This document shows, piece after piece, positions 45,080-56,295 of a DNA stretch of 64,000 nt. Numbering within the stretch: the stretch's first letter is position 1; every line of letters begins with the position of its first letter. The translations under genes were made by a program, and so were the position numbers. The notes under the pieces were generated by a model. That model saw nothing but the letters and a program-made list of their open reading frames with translations. It did no database searches and was not told where the DNA came from. Source of the stretch: Charina bottae (taxonomy: Eukaryota; Chordata; Lepidosauria; Squamata; Charinaidae); NCBI GenBank assembly GCA_023362775.1, contig JALMGJ010000005.1, forward strand, positions 82,439,921 through 82,503,920, written 5' to 3'.

Positions 45080-45504
45080 CCCCCCGTGCTCAGCCCCAGG
45101 ACCTTGTTTCTGGAGCTCCGGTGGCGCTGGACTCCGGCTGCTGCTGCTGAATGCCTGGTCAGCATGTAATAAAGCCTCCCTCATCCATGACTTAATTATG
45201 AATGAGAATGCTGACCTGGCCTGTATCACTGAAACCTGGTTGGGCATGGAGTGGGGGGTCCCCCTCTCTGAAATGTGCCCTCCTAGGTTTCGAGTGCGGC
45301 ACCAACCACAACCACAAGGGGTGGGGGTGTGGCTGTTGTCATTCGTGAGTCTCTGGTAGCCACTATGAGCCCTGCCCCAAACTGCCAGATGTGAGACCCT
45401 TTCTGTGAGGTTGGGCCACAGGGATCAGTGGCCATTGCCGCTCACTTACCTTCCTCCCTGCACTGTAGCAGCATCCCTGCCTGCGCTCCTGGACACTGTG
45501 TCTG
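45080..45504 (+). pseudogene. L2/CR1-type LINE endonuclease fragment, upstream half
   Basis: Encodes LLNAWSACNKASLIHDLIMN, then ADLACITETWLG, the start of an apurinic-type endonuclease domain. The frame decays after FRVRHQPQPQG. The gypsy element splits it; the sequence resumes at 51409. Confidence 0.7.
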
Positions 45505-45861
45505 TGTGATGATCTCAACAACAATGTCCCAATAAACACTTCTCCATGCAATTCATTGAAATGCAGATAAAGCTTTATTTAGGATACATGTTCATTGAAG
45601 CACTCCTAAAGACTTGAATACTGATTCCCGCCAAACTATGCTCTCTTAACCCTTCCCTCTGCGCGCCAATTCACCAGCGATGATCTCATGGAGCAAACGG
45701 TCCCATCTCCTCTCCGTTGCAGGTGCGTGACCTTGACCGAGCTGTCTCTAGCTTCCAGCAGCAGACATAACACTCAACTGACATTCCCCCTCCCAACTAC
45801 TATGCAAGCACTAAGCTAGTATTAATTCTAATGGCAGGATTCATAGACATGAACCCTGACA
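45505..45861 (-). repeat. 3' LTR of the gypsy element
   Basis: TGTGATGATC to CCCTGACA on plus. In element orientation, AATAAA lies near the distal end. Confidence 0.95.
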
Positions 45862-46020
45862 TGCCGACCCTCCAAAAGAAAGAATAGTATGCCAAGGATA
45901 AGAAAGGTTAAGAAATACAAATATACATAAAGGCATATGGAAAAATTCCAGAATTCTTCAGGCTGCAAGACAATGGGAGGCACTGAGATCTGAAAAACAG
46001 AAATAAGAACAATTGTGCAG

Positions 46021-46914
46021 TTAACCAGGTTTAGAAGGGAATTGATCATGGAATTTCTTCAATAACCTTGGCGCTGAAACATGAATCTTATCAACCCACT
46101 CCTCAAACCCCATAGGCAAATGTTTCCATTGCACCAAATACTGTAACTTCCCTCGGTGCCATCTGGAGTCCAAAATGTTCACAATTTCAAAATGTTCGGT
46201 ATCTCCCACCATGATAGGTGGAGGCGCTACTGGATCTGGATGCCATTGATCAGCCGGTTTAACTGGTTTCAATAAGCTGATGTGGAAGACAGGATGTACT
46301 CTACGAAGGTTCTTTGGCAAGTCCAATTGAGCGGCTACTGGGTTGATCACTTTCACAATGGGAAAAGGCCCAATAAATTTAGGCCCCAGTTTCTTGCATG
46401 GCTGAGTTGATTTCAAATGTTTTGTAGACAGGTAAACCTTTTCTCCTACCACTAAAGGCCATTCTGGAGCCCGTTTACGATCAGCAAAATTTTTGTATGA
46501 ATTTTTTGCTTCTTGTAATATATTCAACATTATTGGCCAATTTGATCGTATTTTTGTAATCCATTCATCTGCTAGTACAGGATCAGTTTGTTGAAGCATG
46601 GCCGGGTCAGGTAGTTCAGGAATAGGTACAAAATCCTGACCAGTAGCCACTTTAAATGGTGAAAATCCAGTGCTCTGATGAACAGCATTATTATACGCTA
46701 CCTCAGCAAAGGGTAACAACTCCACCCAATTATCTTGCTGATGACTAATGTAACACCGTAAATACTGTTCCAACACGGAGTTAAGCCGTTCACAAGCTCC
46801 GTTACCCTCCGGATGATGCCCAGAGGTAAGACCCTGTTCAGTTCCAATCAATTTTAGAAATGATTTCCAAAATTTGGCGGTAAACTGACTTCCGCGATCG
46901 CTGATAATCCGCAA
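46021..46914 (-). pseudogene. Gypsy pol, integrase C-terminal half and chromodomain
   Basis: In the same frame as 46930-49539, separated only by the TGA at 46930-46932. It starts within the integrase core: the second catalytic aspartate is in ISDRGSQF and the glutamate in HPEGNGACERLN. A GPF/Y-type module follows (LGPKFIGPFPIVK near residue 178). The last 60 residues (HFEIVNILDSRWHRGKLQYL, VQWKHLPMGFEEWV) form a chromodomain, which in chromoviruses directs integration toward marked chromatin. Translation of this part would need read-through. The integrase is therefore cut between its first and second catalytic residues in this copy. Confidence 0.9.
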
Positions 46915-46929
46915 GGGGGCGCCGTGCGC

Positions 46930-49539
46930 TCAGTAAATGTGCAAGATGAATAATTTTGCCAGTTGACCAGCAGATGGCAGTCCTTTACAAGGGATGAAAT
47001 GAGCTTGTTTAGAAAATAAGTCAGTTACTACCCATATGACAGTCTTGCCTTTACTCTCTGGTAAGTCTACAATGAAATCCATTGAAATTTGTTTCCATGG
47101 GCTTGTTGGCTCAGCCACTGTTTGCAATAGTCCCACCGGTTTCCCGGGTGCTTTTTTCATGGATGCACAAACATGACATGACAAAACATATTGTTTAACA
47201 TCTTTCCTCAAAGTTGGCCACCAAAATTGCCTTCTGACTAAATGTAAAGTTTTTACAAATCCGAAATGTCCGGCAATTTTGCTATCATGACAACGTTGTA
47301 AAATAGCCTTTCTCACAGTCTCTGGAACATATAATCTGTCTCCATTCCACCACACCCCATTCGCCTCAGTTAATGTTTGCTTGTGCTCTTTCCACCAATC
47401 ATCAGCCTCTATAGCGGTTTTAAGTTCTTTCTCTAGAGAGGGTTCACATAGAGGTTTCGGTGGTTTGGCCTTGCTTCTAGTGATAGCCACCTTCCCTTGC
47501 AATTGTACAGGTATGGGTGCTGCATCACTGTCAGAACCAGGTTCCTCCTGGTTGGATAATCCCAATTGTTGGGGAGACATTACTGTGGATACCATCAGTT
47601 CTGGTTGAGTGTCATGTTGTGGCAGCCTAGATAAAGCATCTGCTAAAAAGTTTTTTCCAGCTGGCAAATACTTTAATGTGAAATTAAACCTACTGAAAAA
47701 TTCAGCCCAACGGATTTGTTTAGGATTTAATTTCCAAGGCGTTTTAAGTGCTTCCAAGTTCTTATGGTCAGTGAAGACTTCAAAGGGATGAGGCGAACCC
47801 TCCAGCAGGTGTCGCCATGTAGCTAGAGCATGTCGCACTGCAAAAGCTTCTTTTTCCCAAACCAACCAACGTTGTTCAGCCTCAGTAAATTTACGAGAAA
47901 TATATGCACAAGGTCTTAACTGATCATTATTGTCTTTTTGCAATAATACGCATCCAACCGCAGAATTGGACGCGTCTGTCTGGATCACAAAGGGACGTTC
48001 TGGATCAGGATGTTTTAAAACAGGTTCTGCAGTGAACAACTGCTTCAGTTGTTCAAAAGCCGTTTGGCACGCCGGCGTCCATTTTAATTTCGGTTGAGGT
48101 TTATTTGCTAATACGCCATCAGCCGATATCTTGGTTTTTAACATATCGGTTAATGGTAACGCAATCTTGGCGAACCCGGGAATGAACTGGCGATAGAAAT
48201 TTGCGAACCCGAGAAAAGATTGTAATTGCTTTTTTGTTCTGGGGGTTTCCCACGCCAATACATCTTTAACTTTGGCGGGATCCATTTCAATGCCCTGATG
48301 GGATATTCTGTAGCCTAGAAAATCCAGTTTTTCTTTGTGAAATTCACATTTAGACAACTTAACATACAGTTTGTTTTCTAAAAGCTTTCTGAGCACTGCT
48401 TTGACTAGTTTTACATGTTGTTCCATGGTCTCTGTGTATATTAAGATGTCATCCAGATATACCAATACCCCCTGGTACAGAAATTCATGCAGAACCTCAT
48501 TAATTAAGCTCATGAAGACTCCAGGCCCGCCCCTTAATCCGAACGGCATGACTTTATATTGAAAACAACCTAATTGGCAATTAAAAGCGGTCTTCCACTC
48601 ATCCCCTTCTTTTATGCGTACTCTAAAATACGCTTCTCTCAAATCCAGCTTAGTGAATATTTTCCCTTTGGTCAGTTGAGCCAGCATATCTTTCATCAAC
48701 GGGAGCGGATATTGGTTAGAAATACAAATAGCATTCAACCCCCTGTAGTCCGTACAAAGCCGTAAGGAGCCATCTTTCTTTTTCCGGAATAAAACCGGAG
48801 CAGCCGTGGGTGAGGTGGATGGCTCAATAAACCCCCGCTTGAGGTTCTTATCTATAAAATTCCTCAGCTCTTGTAGTTCCTTATGAGTCATTGAATACAA
48901 CTTGGGTTTAGGTAACACTGCCCCAGGCTCCAATTGTAAAGAACAGTCTGTTTTCCGATGAGGGGGCATCTGGTCTGATTCCGTCTCTAAAAAAATCTCC
49001 CCCTCCTCCTCATATAGTGACGGTGCCACCGCTGTTTGAGCTAGTTCCCGCACCACACCGAGTCCTGCAGTTTCCCGCTCAACTCCCAAATATGAGCCAT
49101 CTGCAAATTCCATTTCTCCAGAAACCCAGTCAATCTGAGGGTTACGCTCCCTCAACCATTTGAGCCCCAATACTATGGGCTGATTGGAAATGGGAGCCAC
49201 AATAAACCTAATAGTCTCTTGATGAGTTCCAATAGTCATTTTTAGGGCTTCTGTATAGTATTCCACTGGACCCCCTTTCATATCTGACCCGTCCAGCTGA
49301 CAAAATATGATGGGAACTTTTAACTTATGCAACTTAAGTCTCAGTCCTGTAACAATGGCAGGATGCATCAAACATCTTGAGCACCCCGAGTCCAGCATTG
49401 CCATCAAATTGTTCTGATCCCTCCCATCCAAAGTTTCAAGCTTTATCTTAACCTGCATGGTAGGACAATCTCCACTCACCAGCGGATCGGAGCGCCGATC
49501 TGCAAATGCCTGGCCCGCGGCGCACTTCAAGCCAGACAT
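46930..49539 (-). CDS. Gypsy pol: protease, RT, RNase H, integrase N-terminus
   Basis: 869 codons. The protease active site is MLDSGCS (D50). RT spans about 215-390 with LDLREAYF and the YLDD catalytic centre at 361-364. RNase H starts near 517 (IQTDASNSAVG, then FTDHKNLEAL). The integrase zinc finger (HDSKIAGHFG to CHVCASMK) is near 750-800, followed by the first catalytic aspartate in MDFIVDLPES. It ends prematurely at the TGA at 46930. The frame overlaps gag by 13 bases in the -1 frame; ATG at 49537-49539 is the first in this frame, but production by -1 frameshifting from gag is the likelier route. Confidence 0.9.
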   Translation of the reverse strand: MSGLKCAAGQAFADRRSDPLVSGDCPTMQVKIKLETLDGRDQNNLMAMLDSGCSRCLMHPAIVTGLRLKLHKLKVPIIFCQLDGSDMKGGPVEYYTEALKMTIGTHQETIRFIVAPISNQPIVLGLKWLRERNPQIDWVSGEMEFADGSYLGVERETAGLGVVRELAQTAVAPSLYEEEGEIFLETESDQMPPHRKTDCSLQLEPGAVLPKPKLYSMTHKELQELRNFIDKNLKRGFIEPSTSPTAAPVLFRKKKDGSLRLCTDYRGLNAICISNQYPLPLMKDMLAQLTKGKIFTKLDLREAYFRVRIKEGDEWKTAFNCQLGCFQYKVMPFGLRGGPGVFMSLINEVLHEFLYQGVLVYLDDILIYTETMEQHVKLVKAVLRKLLENKLYVKLSKCEFHKEKLDFLGYRISHQGIEMDPAKVKDVLAWETPRTKKQLQSFLGFANFYRQFIPGFAKIALPLTDMLKTKISADGVLANKPQPKLKWTPACQTAFEQLKQLFTAEPVLKHPDPERPFVIQTDASNSAVGCVLLQKDNNDQLRPCAYISRKFTEAEQRWLVWEKEAFAVRHALATWRHLLEGSPHPFEVFTDHKNLEALKTPWKLNPKQIRWAEFFSRFNFTLKYLPAGKNFLADALSRLPQHDTQPELMVSTVMSPQQLGLSNQEEPGSDSDAAPIPVQLQGKVAITRSKAKPPKPLCEPSLEKELKTAIEADDWWKEHKQTLTEANGVWWNGDRLYVPETVRKAILQRCHDSKIAGHFGFVKTLHLVRRQFWWPTLRKDVKQYVLSCHVCASMKKAPGKPVGLLQTVAEPTSPWKQISMDFIVDLPESKGKTVIWVVTDLFSKQAHFIPCKGLPSAGQLAKLFILHIY

Positions 49540-50942
49540 CGCTCGTTTTCCGCCGGCTGCATGAACTCTTCATCAGAGGAGTCGTTCTCTCCCCCAACCA
49601 GATCCCGAGTCTTACTGTCCTCCAAAGCATGAGCTGTTCCCTTGCGTGGTGGTAGCTTAGATGGTTTGGAGGGCTGGCTGTCTGGCTTTGCTTTTACTGT
49701 AGAAGGGTTCTGAGGGCAGTTACCAATGCGATGTCCCTCTTTGCCACATTTGAAACACAAGCCTCTCTTTGCTCTGCGTTCCTTTTCCTCTTCCCAAGCA
49801 GTAGCTCTAGCTAGCTTCTTCGCCGGGGGCTGTCCCAAAGGGCTTTTCCCCGAGCTATGTAGCTTCCTGTACGATCTCAGTCTTAATTGGGTGCTCTCAA
49901 CCTTGCCGGCTAATTGAATCCATTCTTCTAGGGTGTCAGGGTCACCTCGTCCTGCTGCCATCTCTAAAATCTCGGGTTTCAGCCCCATCTGGAAATATTC
50001 CACCTGAAAAGTCTCAGGACAAGATGGGACCATGCCTATGAGCTTTTTAAACTCCATTGCGTATTCGGCAACAGATCGGTTTCCCTGGCGTAGCTGCTGC
50101 AGCTGCACTTTAGCTGACATTTTAGAGAGGGTATCTTCAAACCGGCGTCGTAAAGCTAGCATAAAGCCATTAAAAGTCCATAAATCTGGAGAGTTAGAGT
50201 CATGCAACGCCACCAGCCATAAAGCAGCCTCTCCCTCTAAGAAACTTGAGACGTACCTTACTTTGGCTTCTTCCGTTAAGAAAGACTCTTCAAACTCCTC
50301 CATAAAACCCCTGACATGGGTCATAAAGCAAGCCAATTTCGCTGGGTCCCCATCAAATCTTGTTTTCAGTTTGTTCAACGCGAACACCCTAGGTTGGCCC
50401 CTTTGTAATTTACTCACGGCCGGTTGAGGCACCTCCATTTCGGATCCAGAGGATTCCTCCTCCTCCTCTCCACTAGACGTGCCGCTCTCTGCTGCCGTGG
50501 TCATCAATTTAGGTGGTAAATCCGCCCCTGGAATACCTTCCTGCTTTGAAATCAAAGCCAGTTGCTGCACGGATTGAATAAGGGTTTGTAGTTGGTGACT
50601 AATAGTCTCCATTTCACCATCAATACGTGCAGTCTTCGCTTCCAGTGAAGCCATCCTCTGGGACTGGGTCACTCTGGGTTTAGCCGTGCGTTTTCCCTTC
50701 CCAGCCCGGATGCCGCCTCCAATTCCCACGGACCATTCCGCTCCCACTCGAGGGGTGCGTGCCATGGCTAGTTCGGTAGTCTCTACGCCACTCCGTCGAG
50801 ACACCTTCTTAGAGGCTTTTTTCTTAACTGCTTCGGGTTGAGCAGCCGCACTCTTCCCGTCCTTGGAGTTCGCTTCCCAACCTGAAGAGGGGCCTGGTTG
50901 CTCCCCGTCCTCCGTCTGGAAACATTCCATAGATTCTTCCAT
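49527..50942 (-). CDS. Gypsy gag polyprotein
   Basis: 471 codons starting MEESMECFQTEDGEQPGPSS. A basic, low-complexity N-terminal third is followed by a short coiled coil (ETISHQLQTLIQSVQQLALI). Next is a Retrotrans_gag capsid domain (about 225-330; FLEGEAALWLVALHD, LRQGNRSVAEYAMEFKKLIG) and a CCHC nucleocapsid knuckle (CFKCGKEGHRIGNC, about residue 400). Gag would assemble the intracellular particle and bind element RNA. No lesion is seen. Confidence 0.92.
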   Translation of the reverse strand: MEESMECFQTEDGEQPGPSSGWEANSKDGKSAAAQPEAVKKKASKKVSRRSGVETTELAMARTPRVGAEWSVGIGGGIRAGKGKRTAKPRVTQSQRMASLEAKTARIDGEMETISHQLQTLIQSVQQLALISKQEGIPGADLPPKLMTTAAESGTSSGEEEEESSGSEMEVPQPAVSKLQRGQPRVFALNKLKTRFDGDPAKLACFMTHVRGFMEEFEESFLTEEAKVRYVSSFLEGEAALWLVALHDSNSPDLWTFNGFMLALRRRFEDTLSKMSAKVQLQQLRQGNRSVAEYAMEFKKLIGMVPSCPETFQVEYFQMGLKPEILEMAAGRGDPDTLEEWIQLAGKVESTQLRLRSYRKLHSSGKSPLGQPPAKKLARATAWEEEKERRAKRGLCFKCGKEGHRIGNCPQNPSTVKAKPDSQPSKPSKLPPRKGTAHALEDSKTRDLVGGENDSSDEEFMQPAENERCLA

Positions 50943-51046
50943 GCTGAAGTTGCTTGGACAAGCCGATTCTCACTCAGGAGGCACTAAATGGAGTTACCAC
51001 TTGTAACCTCAGGATAAACCGACTGGATTGTAGATTCAAGTCTTTC

Positions 51047-51403
51047 TGTGATGATCTCAACAACAATGTCCCAATAAACACTTCTCCATGCAATTCATTG
51101 AAATGCAGATAAAGCTTTATTTAGGATACATGTTCATTGAAGCACTCCTAAAGACTTGAATACTGATTCCCGCCAAACTATGCTCTCTTAACCCTTCCCT
51201 CTGCGCGCCAATTCACCAGCGATGATCTCATGGAGCAAACGGTCCCATCTCCTCTCCGTTGCAGGTGCGTGACCTTGACCGAGCTGTCTCTAGCTTCCAG
51301 CAGCAGACATAACACTCAACTGACATTCCCCCTCCCAACTACTATGCAAGCACTAAGCTAGTATTAATTCTAATGGCAGGATTCATAGACATGAACCCTG
51401 ACA
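51047..51403 (-). repeat. 5' LTR of the gypsy element
   Basis: 357 bp, visually identical to 45505-45861. Confidence 0.95.
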
Positions 51404-51408
51404 GTCTG

Positions 51409-51743
51409 GGCTGGCAGTGGAGTTCTCCAGGCTTATGGTTCTGGGAGACTTCAATCTGCCTTCTCTGGGTCTGGGGTCTGAGGTACTTATTCATGGTCTA
51501 CTCACACAGGGGGTCACACATTAGATCTGGCATTTGCCTCCAGGCAGTGGTGTCATGATCTAGATTTGGGGGCATTAACATCGGTCCCCTGCCATGGATG
51601 GACCACTCTCTCTTGGCCCTAGAGTTCTCAACAGCTGCTCCCCACAGCAGGGAGGTGGAGCCTATTTGATCGGCCCGCCCCAAGGTTCAGCAGAGTCTCT
51701 CTCTGCAGTTTGGAATGAGCAGGTGACTGAATCGCACCTGGTG
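51409..51743 (+). pseudogene. L2/CR1-type LINE endonuclease fragment, downstream half
   Basis: Continues the LINE split by the gypsy element: LMVLGDFNLPSLG contains the GDFN endonuclease motif. Degenerate afterwards. Confidence 0.65.
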
Positions 51744-52080
51744 TCAGGGAGATAATGTTAGAGATAGGATTTCAATCAAGCACGTCTCACACACAAGCTC
51801 AAAGGAGGAGACAGCCTCTGCTGTAACCTGATCTCACTTGCTGTGTGTGGGAGGGGCTGAATCCCGGTTTCCTGTTTCCTGTTCCCTTTTCTCTTTCTCT
51901 CTCTCTCCTTGAATCTCCCACCAAGCAGGGTGGCCAGCCACATGGCTGCTGCCACGTGTTTCTCATACTTCCAGACAGCAAGGCCGCATTAGAAGCATGC
52001 GGGTTTGGTCAGAACTTCTTGCTTGCACACATGGACCGTTTCTACTAAGGAACTGTGGGTTACAATAAACTTGTAAACTA
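51744..52080 (+). other. Possible LTR-like segment
   Basis: Begins TGTCAGGGAG, has AATAAA at about 52062 and interrupts LINE sequence, which suggests an LTR. No matching CA end or target duplication was found. Confidence 0.25.
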
Positions 52081-53811
52081 TTTTTTATGTAACTTTACAT
52101 TTAATGTGTGAAGTGTGTTTATTTTGTGTTTGAACTGGTTAAGCCTTGTGCAAGTTTATGGGGATGCTTCTACTCTGCTATATACTAATAAGAAGCTGTG
52201 TGGAGTTCTGATACTACCATACCAGAATTTCCTACAGATAACTGGTGAAGAAGGAGGGGGCTCCCTCCAGAGGGATAAACGCATGTGCAGTACTGAATCA
52301 CTTTGCTTTCCTCGCAAGAAACCTTCTGACATACAGATTAAAAAAAATTCTCCAATCCCAAAAATAATATTCTGTAGTTAGTCACCATAGAGACCAGCTG
52401 ACTCAAATTATTTGACGAAAGATAAAGTAAGGAATAATTGTTGAGACTCCATCTGAATATAATTCAGTCCAATTGTGGTAGTCCCAGAACCCAGTGGAAA
52501 GATTTGTAAGGTTATTAAATTACAGAATTCTGAACCAAGCATCAAAAGTTTATGCAGCACAGTCAATCAGTCCTGCAGCTACCCTAGACAATATTCCAAA
52601 CAGGTGATAGAAAACAACTTTTGATTTTGCTACTGGATTCTGGGGAATTCCATTTACCAACAAAAGTCTGCCAGTAAGGGCATTCACCTTTTATGACAGG
52701 CAGTATGCCTACACAGTTTTATCCCAACTCTCCACAGGTTTTTTCTTTGATATTCAGGAAATATTAAAGGATTATCCAGACACCACAAGTATGTTGATGA
52801 AATTTTTATTACAGCAGAAACTATGCCAGAATTGTTTGCTAATGTTAATGTACAGTAGGAGAATTTTCCCAGAGGTACATTTGAATCAAAGACCAAGATA
52901 CATTTACATTGAAGCACAGAGTGGTTTATTGGCAGCACTCGAGGCAAAAGCAGGCCTAAAGCGGGTAGGGGCTTCAATACCTTTTTATGGATTTATGCAA
53001 ATTAGAGTATAGATGTCATTGGATAGAGCAGTAAGTAAAGGGTAAGTAAAGGACAATACAGCTTTCCTCCATATCCACAAGTCACAAGCACAAACCCTTC
53101 CCCCTCTCCCCAGCCCCATTCTTCTACTAACCAGACTGAAAAGACTAGCCCTGAAGCAAAGATTCTCCACTGGTATCTTTCCATCCTTGACTAAATCAAG
53201 GCAAAGATTCCCACAAACACCTTTTCCCACTCCTAACCAAATCAAGGCCTGGAATCAGTGCAAGGCCTGGTAACACCTCCTTTCCAGTGCCATTAGCTGA
53301 AAAAAAATCCTTGGCTTTGAAGTTCTCAAGGCTCTGTTACCAACTTTGAGTTAAAATAAAAGCTGTTTAATGAGCCACCAAAGACCAAAAGGCAACTCCA
53401 AAGCATTCTAAGATCACCTAATTTCAGCCAAAACTGATACCAAATTATGCCTTAAATGTACAGCCTCTTGACAATTTTCTAAAAACCAAAGGAGACCAAA
53501 TGACCACCTGGGATGATCAACACTCACAATTGCTAAAACAATTACTGTCAGAAATTAACCGTTCAGCCTGTCACATTCAGAAATCCCTTGAAGCCACTGA
53601 CAGTCAGGCTCAAAGTAGCTTTCACTGCTTCACTTGCAAACAGCCAAGCTACTAGATAATCTTTGTATATATTATGCTATATTATACTTAGTGCTGCTGC
53701 TGCTGCTGCTGCTGCTTTTGTCCTCAGACACACAGACTCCAATGGCCAGTTCATGCAAACTGAACGTAAAGCCTTTTGCCCAGGAGACCTTAATGCTCAG
53801 CACATATTTAC
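52081..53811. other. Unassigned intergenic DNA
   Basis: No gene or clear repeat, except (GCT)n (about eight units) at 53693-53716. Confidence 0.45.
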
Positions 53812-54720
53812 TTATTTATATATCAAATTTATTCACCACCCATCTCACTCAGAGAGTGACTCTGGGCGGTTTACATAAAATAGGAATAAAACATTAGTTA
53901 AAATACAATAAAACAATACAATAAAAATAATCTTCTTAATAAATAATATGTTCTAAGAGGTAAATGGTAAAAACTTATTAATTTATTTTCCAGGGAGCAC
54001 CTTTAGGGTGCTAACCACCCCGAGAGTTCGTTCCTCCTCTTCACACCCCACGTGAGATGTCAGAGCCAGATCTTCACTCCTTTCCAGAAGGCTGGGAGAA
54101 TGGGGGCCTGCCTCACCTCTGGGGGAAGAGTATTCCATAGGGCAGGGGCAACGGCAGAGACATTCTTTCGGAGACGGGACCCGCAACGTGCCCTCTCTGC
54201 CTGACCAGGTGGGACGGGTCAATGTAAGGGGGTTGAGACAGTCCCTCAGGTAACCTGGCCCCATGCCATGTAGGGCTTTAAAGGTAATAACCAACACCTT
54301 GAATTGGACCCAGAAGCAGACTGGCACCCAATGCAGCTCCCACAGCAAAGGTGTTACATGTGCCACCCTTGGGGCACCCAAAATTGCTCATGCGGCCACA
54401 TTTTGAACCAGTTGTAGCTTCCAGATACTCTTCAAGGGTAGCCCCACGTAGAGTGCATTGCAATAGTCTATACGGGAGATGACTAGGGCATGAGTGACTG
54501 ACCGGAGGGCTTCCCGATCCAGGAAGGAGCGTAACTGGTGCACAACACGAAGTTGAGCAAAGGCCCTCTTGGCCACGACTGCCACCTGCTCCTCAAGCAG
54601 GAATCGTGAGTCCAGGAGGACCCCCAGATTCTGCACCAGGTCTGTCTGGGGCAGTGCAACCCCATCCAGAACCAAAGATGGTAAACTCCCAGATACAGAG
54701 GAGTCCCCAACCCACAGCTA
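53812..54720 (-). pseudogene. L2-type LINE, ORF2 C-terminus and 3' end
   Basis: On the minus strand: LPQTDLVQNLGVLLDS, then ALVISRIDYCNALYVGLPLK, LQLVQNVAA, a stop, VTPLLWELHWVPVCFWVQFK and FKALHGMGPGYLRD. This is the RT C-terminal region of L2/CR1-group LINEs. The 3' end has 'aaaccgcccagagtcact' and an AT-rich tail at 53812-53830. A frameshift or stop near 54385 and later decay make it non-functional. Confidence 0.85.
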
Positions 54721-55839
54721 CTCCATCTTACCAGGGTTCAGCCAAAGCCTGTTTTTCCCCATTCAGACCCCTATAGCCTCCAGGCACCAACAAAGGGTAG
54801 TCACAGCATCACTTAAATCACATATACTGCAGGTCATAGCCAAAGAGCAACTTCCAACCAAAATGTTTTAATCTACACTGACCCTATTGAACCACAGGAT
54901 TCAATAATATCTGGATTCTTGGGTGGCATCCACATGGGAGGACTCTAAAGGTCAGCCCATCAGTCAGAGAGCCCATTGGAAAGTAACAGCTAACTTGAAG
55001 GAAAATGAGCCCAGGATTTGGGGCACCCAGGTCTATGCCCTCCAAACAAAAGGTTTTCATGCTACTGGCAATAATGCTGCAGATGAATAAGGCAAACAAA
55101 CTGTAGCTACCCAAGATGCTGAAAAACATACAGCTCTTCATGCAAAAAAAATATGTCGCTAGATGTGACAATCTGTCGCTAGATGTGACAGATGACAGGA
55201 AGGAGCAAGAAGCCTACTCAAAATATTGTTAGGGTTTTTTAGCTTCCTCCATAGAAACCGAAACCTCTTTTAATGAAAACCAATTGTAAACCCTTCTGCA
55301 AGCAATTATATATGCATAATGCAACATTATGATATTCAAATGATATGTATTATAATGTCCCTACCATGCTTTCCTTAATTTGTCGACAGTATAATTGGCC
55401 AAGAATGAGGGACACTGTCAGTAAGTTTATCATATCTTGTCTTACTTGCCAATACACAACTCCTCTATAGTGCTACATCCATGTAAAGCTAATTAATGGA
55501 AAAGTGAATTGGAACTTGGCACAAATAAAATAATTGTTGGCTAAATTAAAGCTCACTGAAACTCAAATGCAAATAGTAAGATTGACCAGTACTTCTCTTT
55601 TATATAAAGTCAAAACATATTCCCTGAAGCATCAGCCTTGGGAATGAACTGATGAATTCAAATGGATCCAACAATGATATTTAAGTGTTATCAACTGCTG
55701 GAAAGTTCATAAGGTAGAATGGTTTGAACCAGTTAACAATTCTATTAAATGGACTTGGATTATTTATGACATAAATATAACTCATATTTGTAATCACAGT
55801 GGCACAGTACCCAAGGCAAAGGCAGCAAACATGAACAAT
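54721..55839. other. Unassigned; start may continue the LINE
   Basis: 54721-54850 may be more of the L2-type element; the rest is unrecognised. Confidence 0.4.
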
Positions 55840-56290
55840 TGTGATGGTTCCCATTCTTAAATTCCCAAATCAGGATTTCCCATATGAGCCACTCAGGATA
55901 TAGCAGAAAGCTTTATTAGGAATCAGTAACACAAAACAGTCAAAGCTCAGAATGAGGTTTTCCCGCTCAAACCATTCCAGAAACTCCTTCTTCCCCTCCG
56001 TGCCAGCCCCTCCTACTGAGGAAACCATTACATCTCTCTTTTCCCACTCAACCTCTCACCCCCTCCCCACCGGCATTCATCTCCCAGACGTTCCCAGATG
56101 GCACCGACAGAACGACCTTGGTGCAAGTCTCTGCTGCAAACAATCTCCAACTGTCTCTACTGGAATGTTACCCATTCTCCCCCTGCTTCTCAGAGTCCAT
56201 GCCAGCTGACACACGTCTTGCTAGCATCTCTCTAACTGAACCCCTATATACACCCCATGTCAGGACTTCACACTGGTGCGAATCCTGACA
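55840..56290 (-). repeat. Solo LTR, 451 bp, TSD ACAAT
   Basis: TGTGATGGTT to ATCCTGACA on plus, flanked by ACAAT (55835-55839 and 56291-56295). On the minus strand it has TATATA near the start (plus 56246-56251) and AATAAAGC near the end (plus about 55909-55916). Its ends resemble those of the gypsy LTR at 45505, so it is probably a related gypsy family reduced by LTR recombination. Confidence 0.85.
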
Positions 56291-56295
56291 ACAAT

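Larger units (their letters stand above)
45505..51403 (-). mobile_element. Ty3/gypsy chromovirus-type LTR retrotransposon, recent
   Basis: 5.9 kb, minus orientation, flanked by the 5-bp duplication GTCTG (45500-45504 and 51404-51408). Both LTRs are 357 bp and I see no difference between them. Gene order is gag, protease, RT, RNase H, integrase and chromodomain. Only one stop interrupts pol. A GGAGGG-containing purine tract abuts the 3' LTR (45862-45880). I could not assign a tRNA primer-binding site next to the 5' LTR; the sequence there does not start with TGG. Confidence 0.95.

Noticed and set aside
50032..50427. Plus-strand 131-codon frame antisense to gypsy gag
   Set aside because: Shadow of the gag coding frame, no domain of its own.
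54569..54871. Plus-strand 100-codon frame
   Set aside because: Antisense to the L2-type RT remnant on the minus strand.
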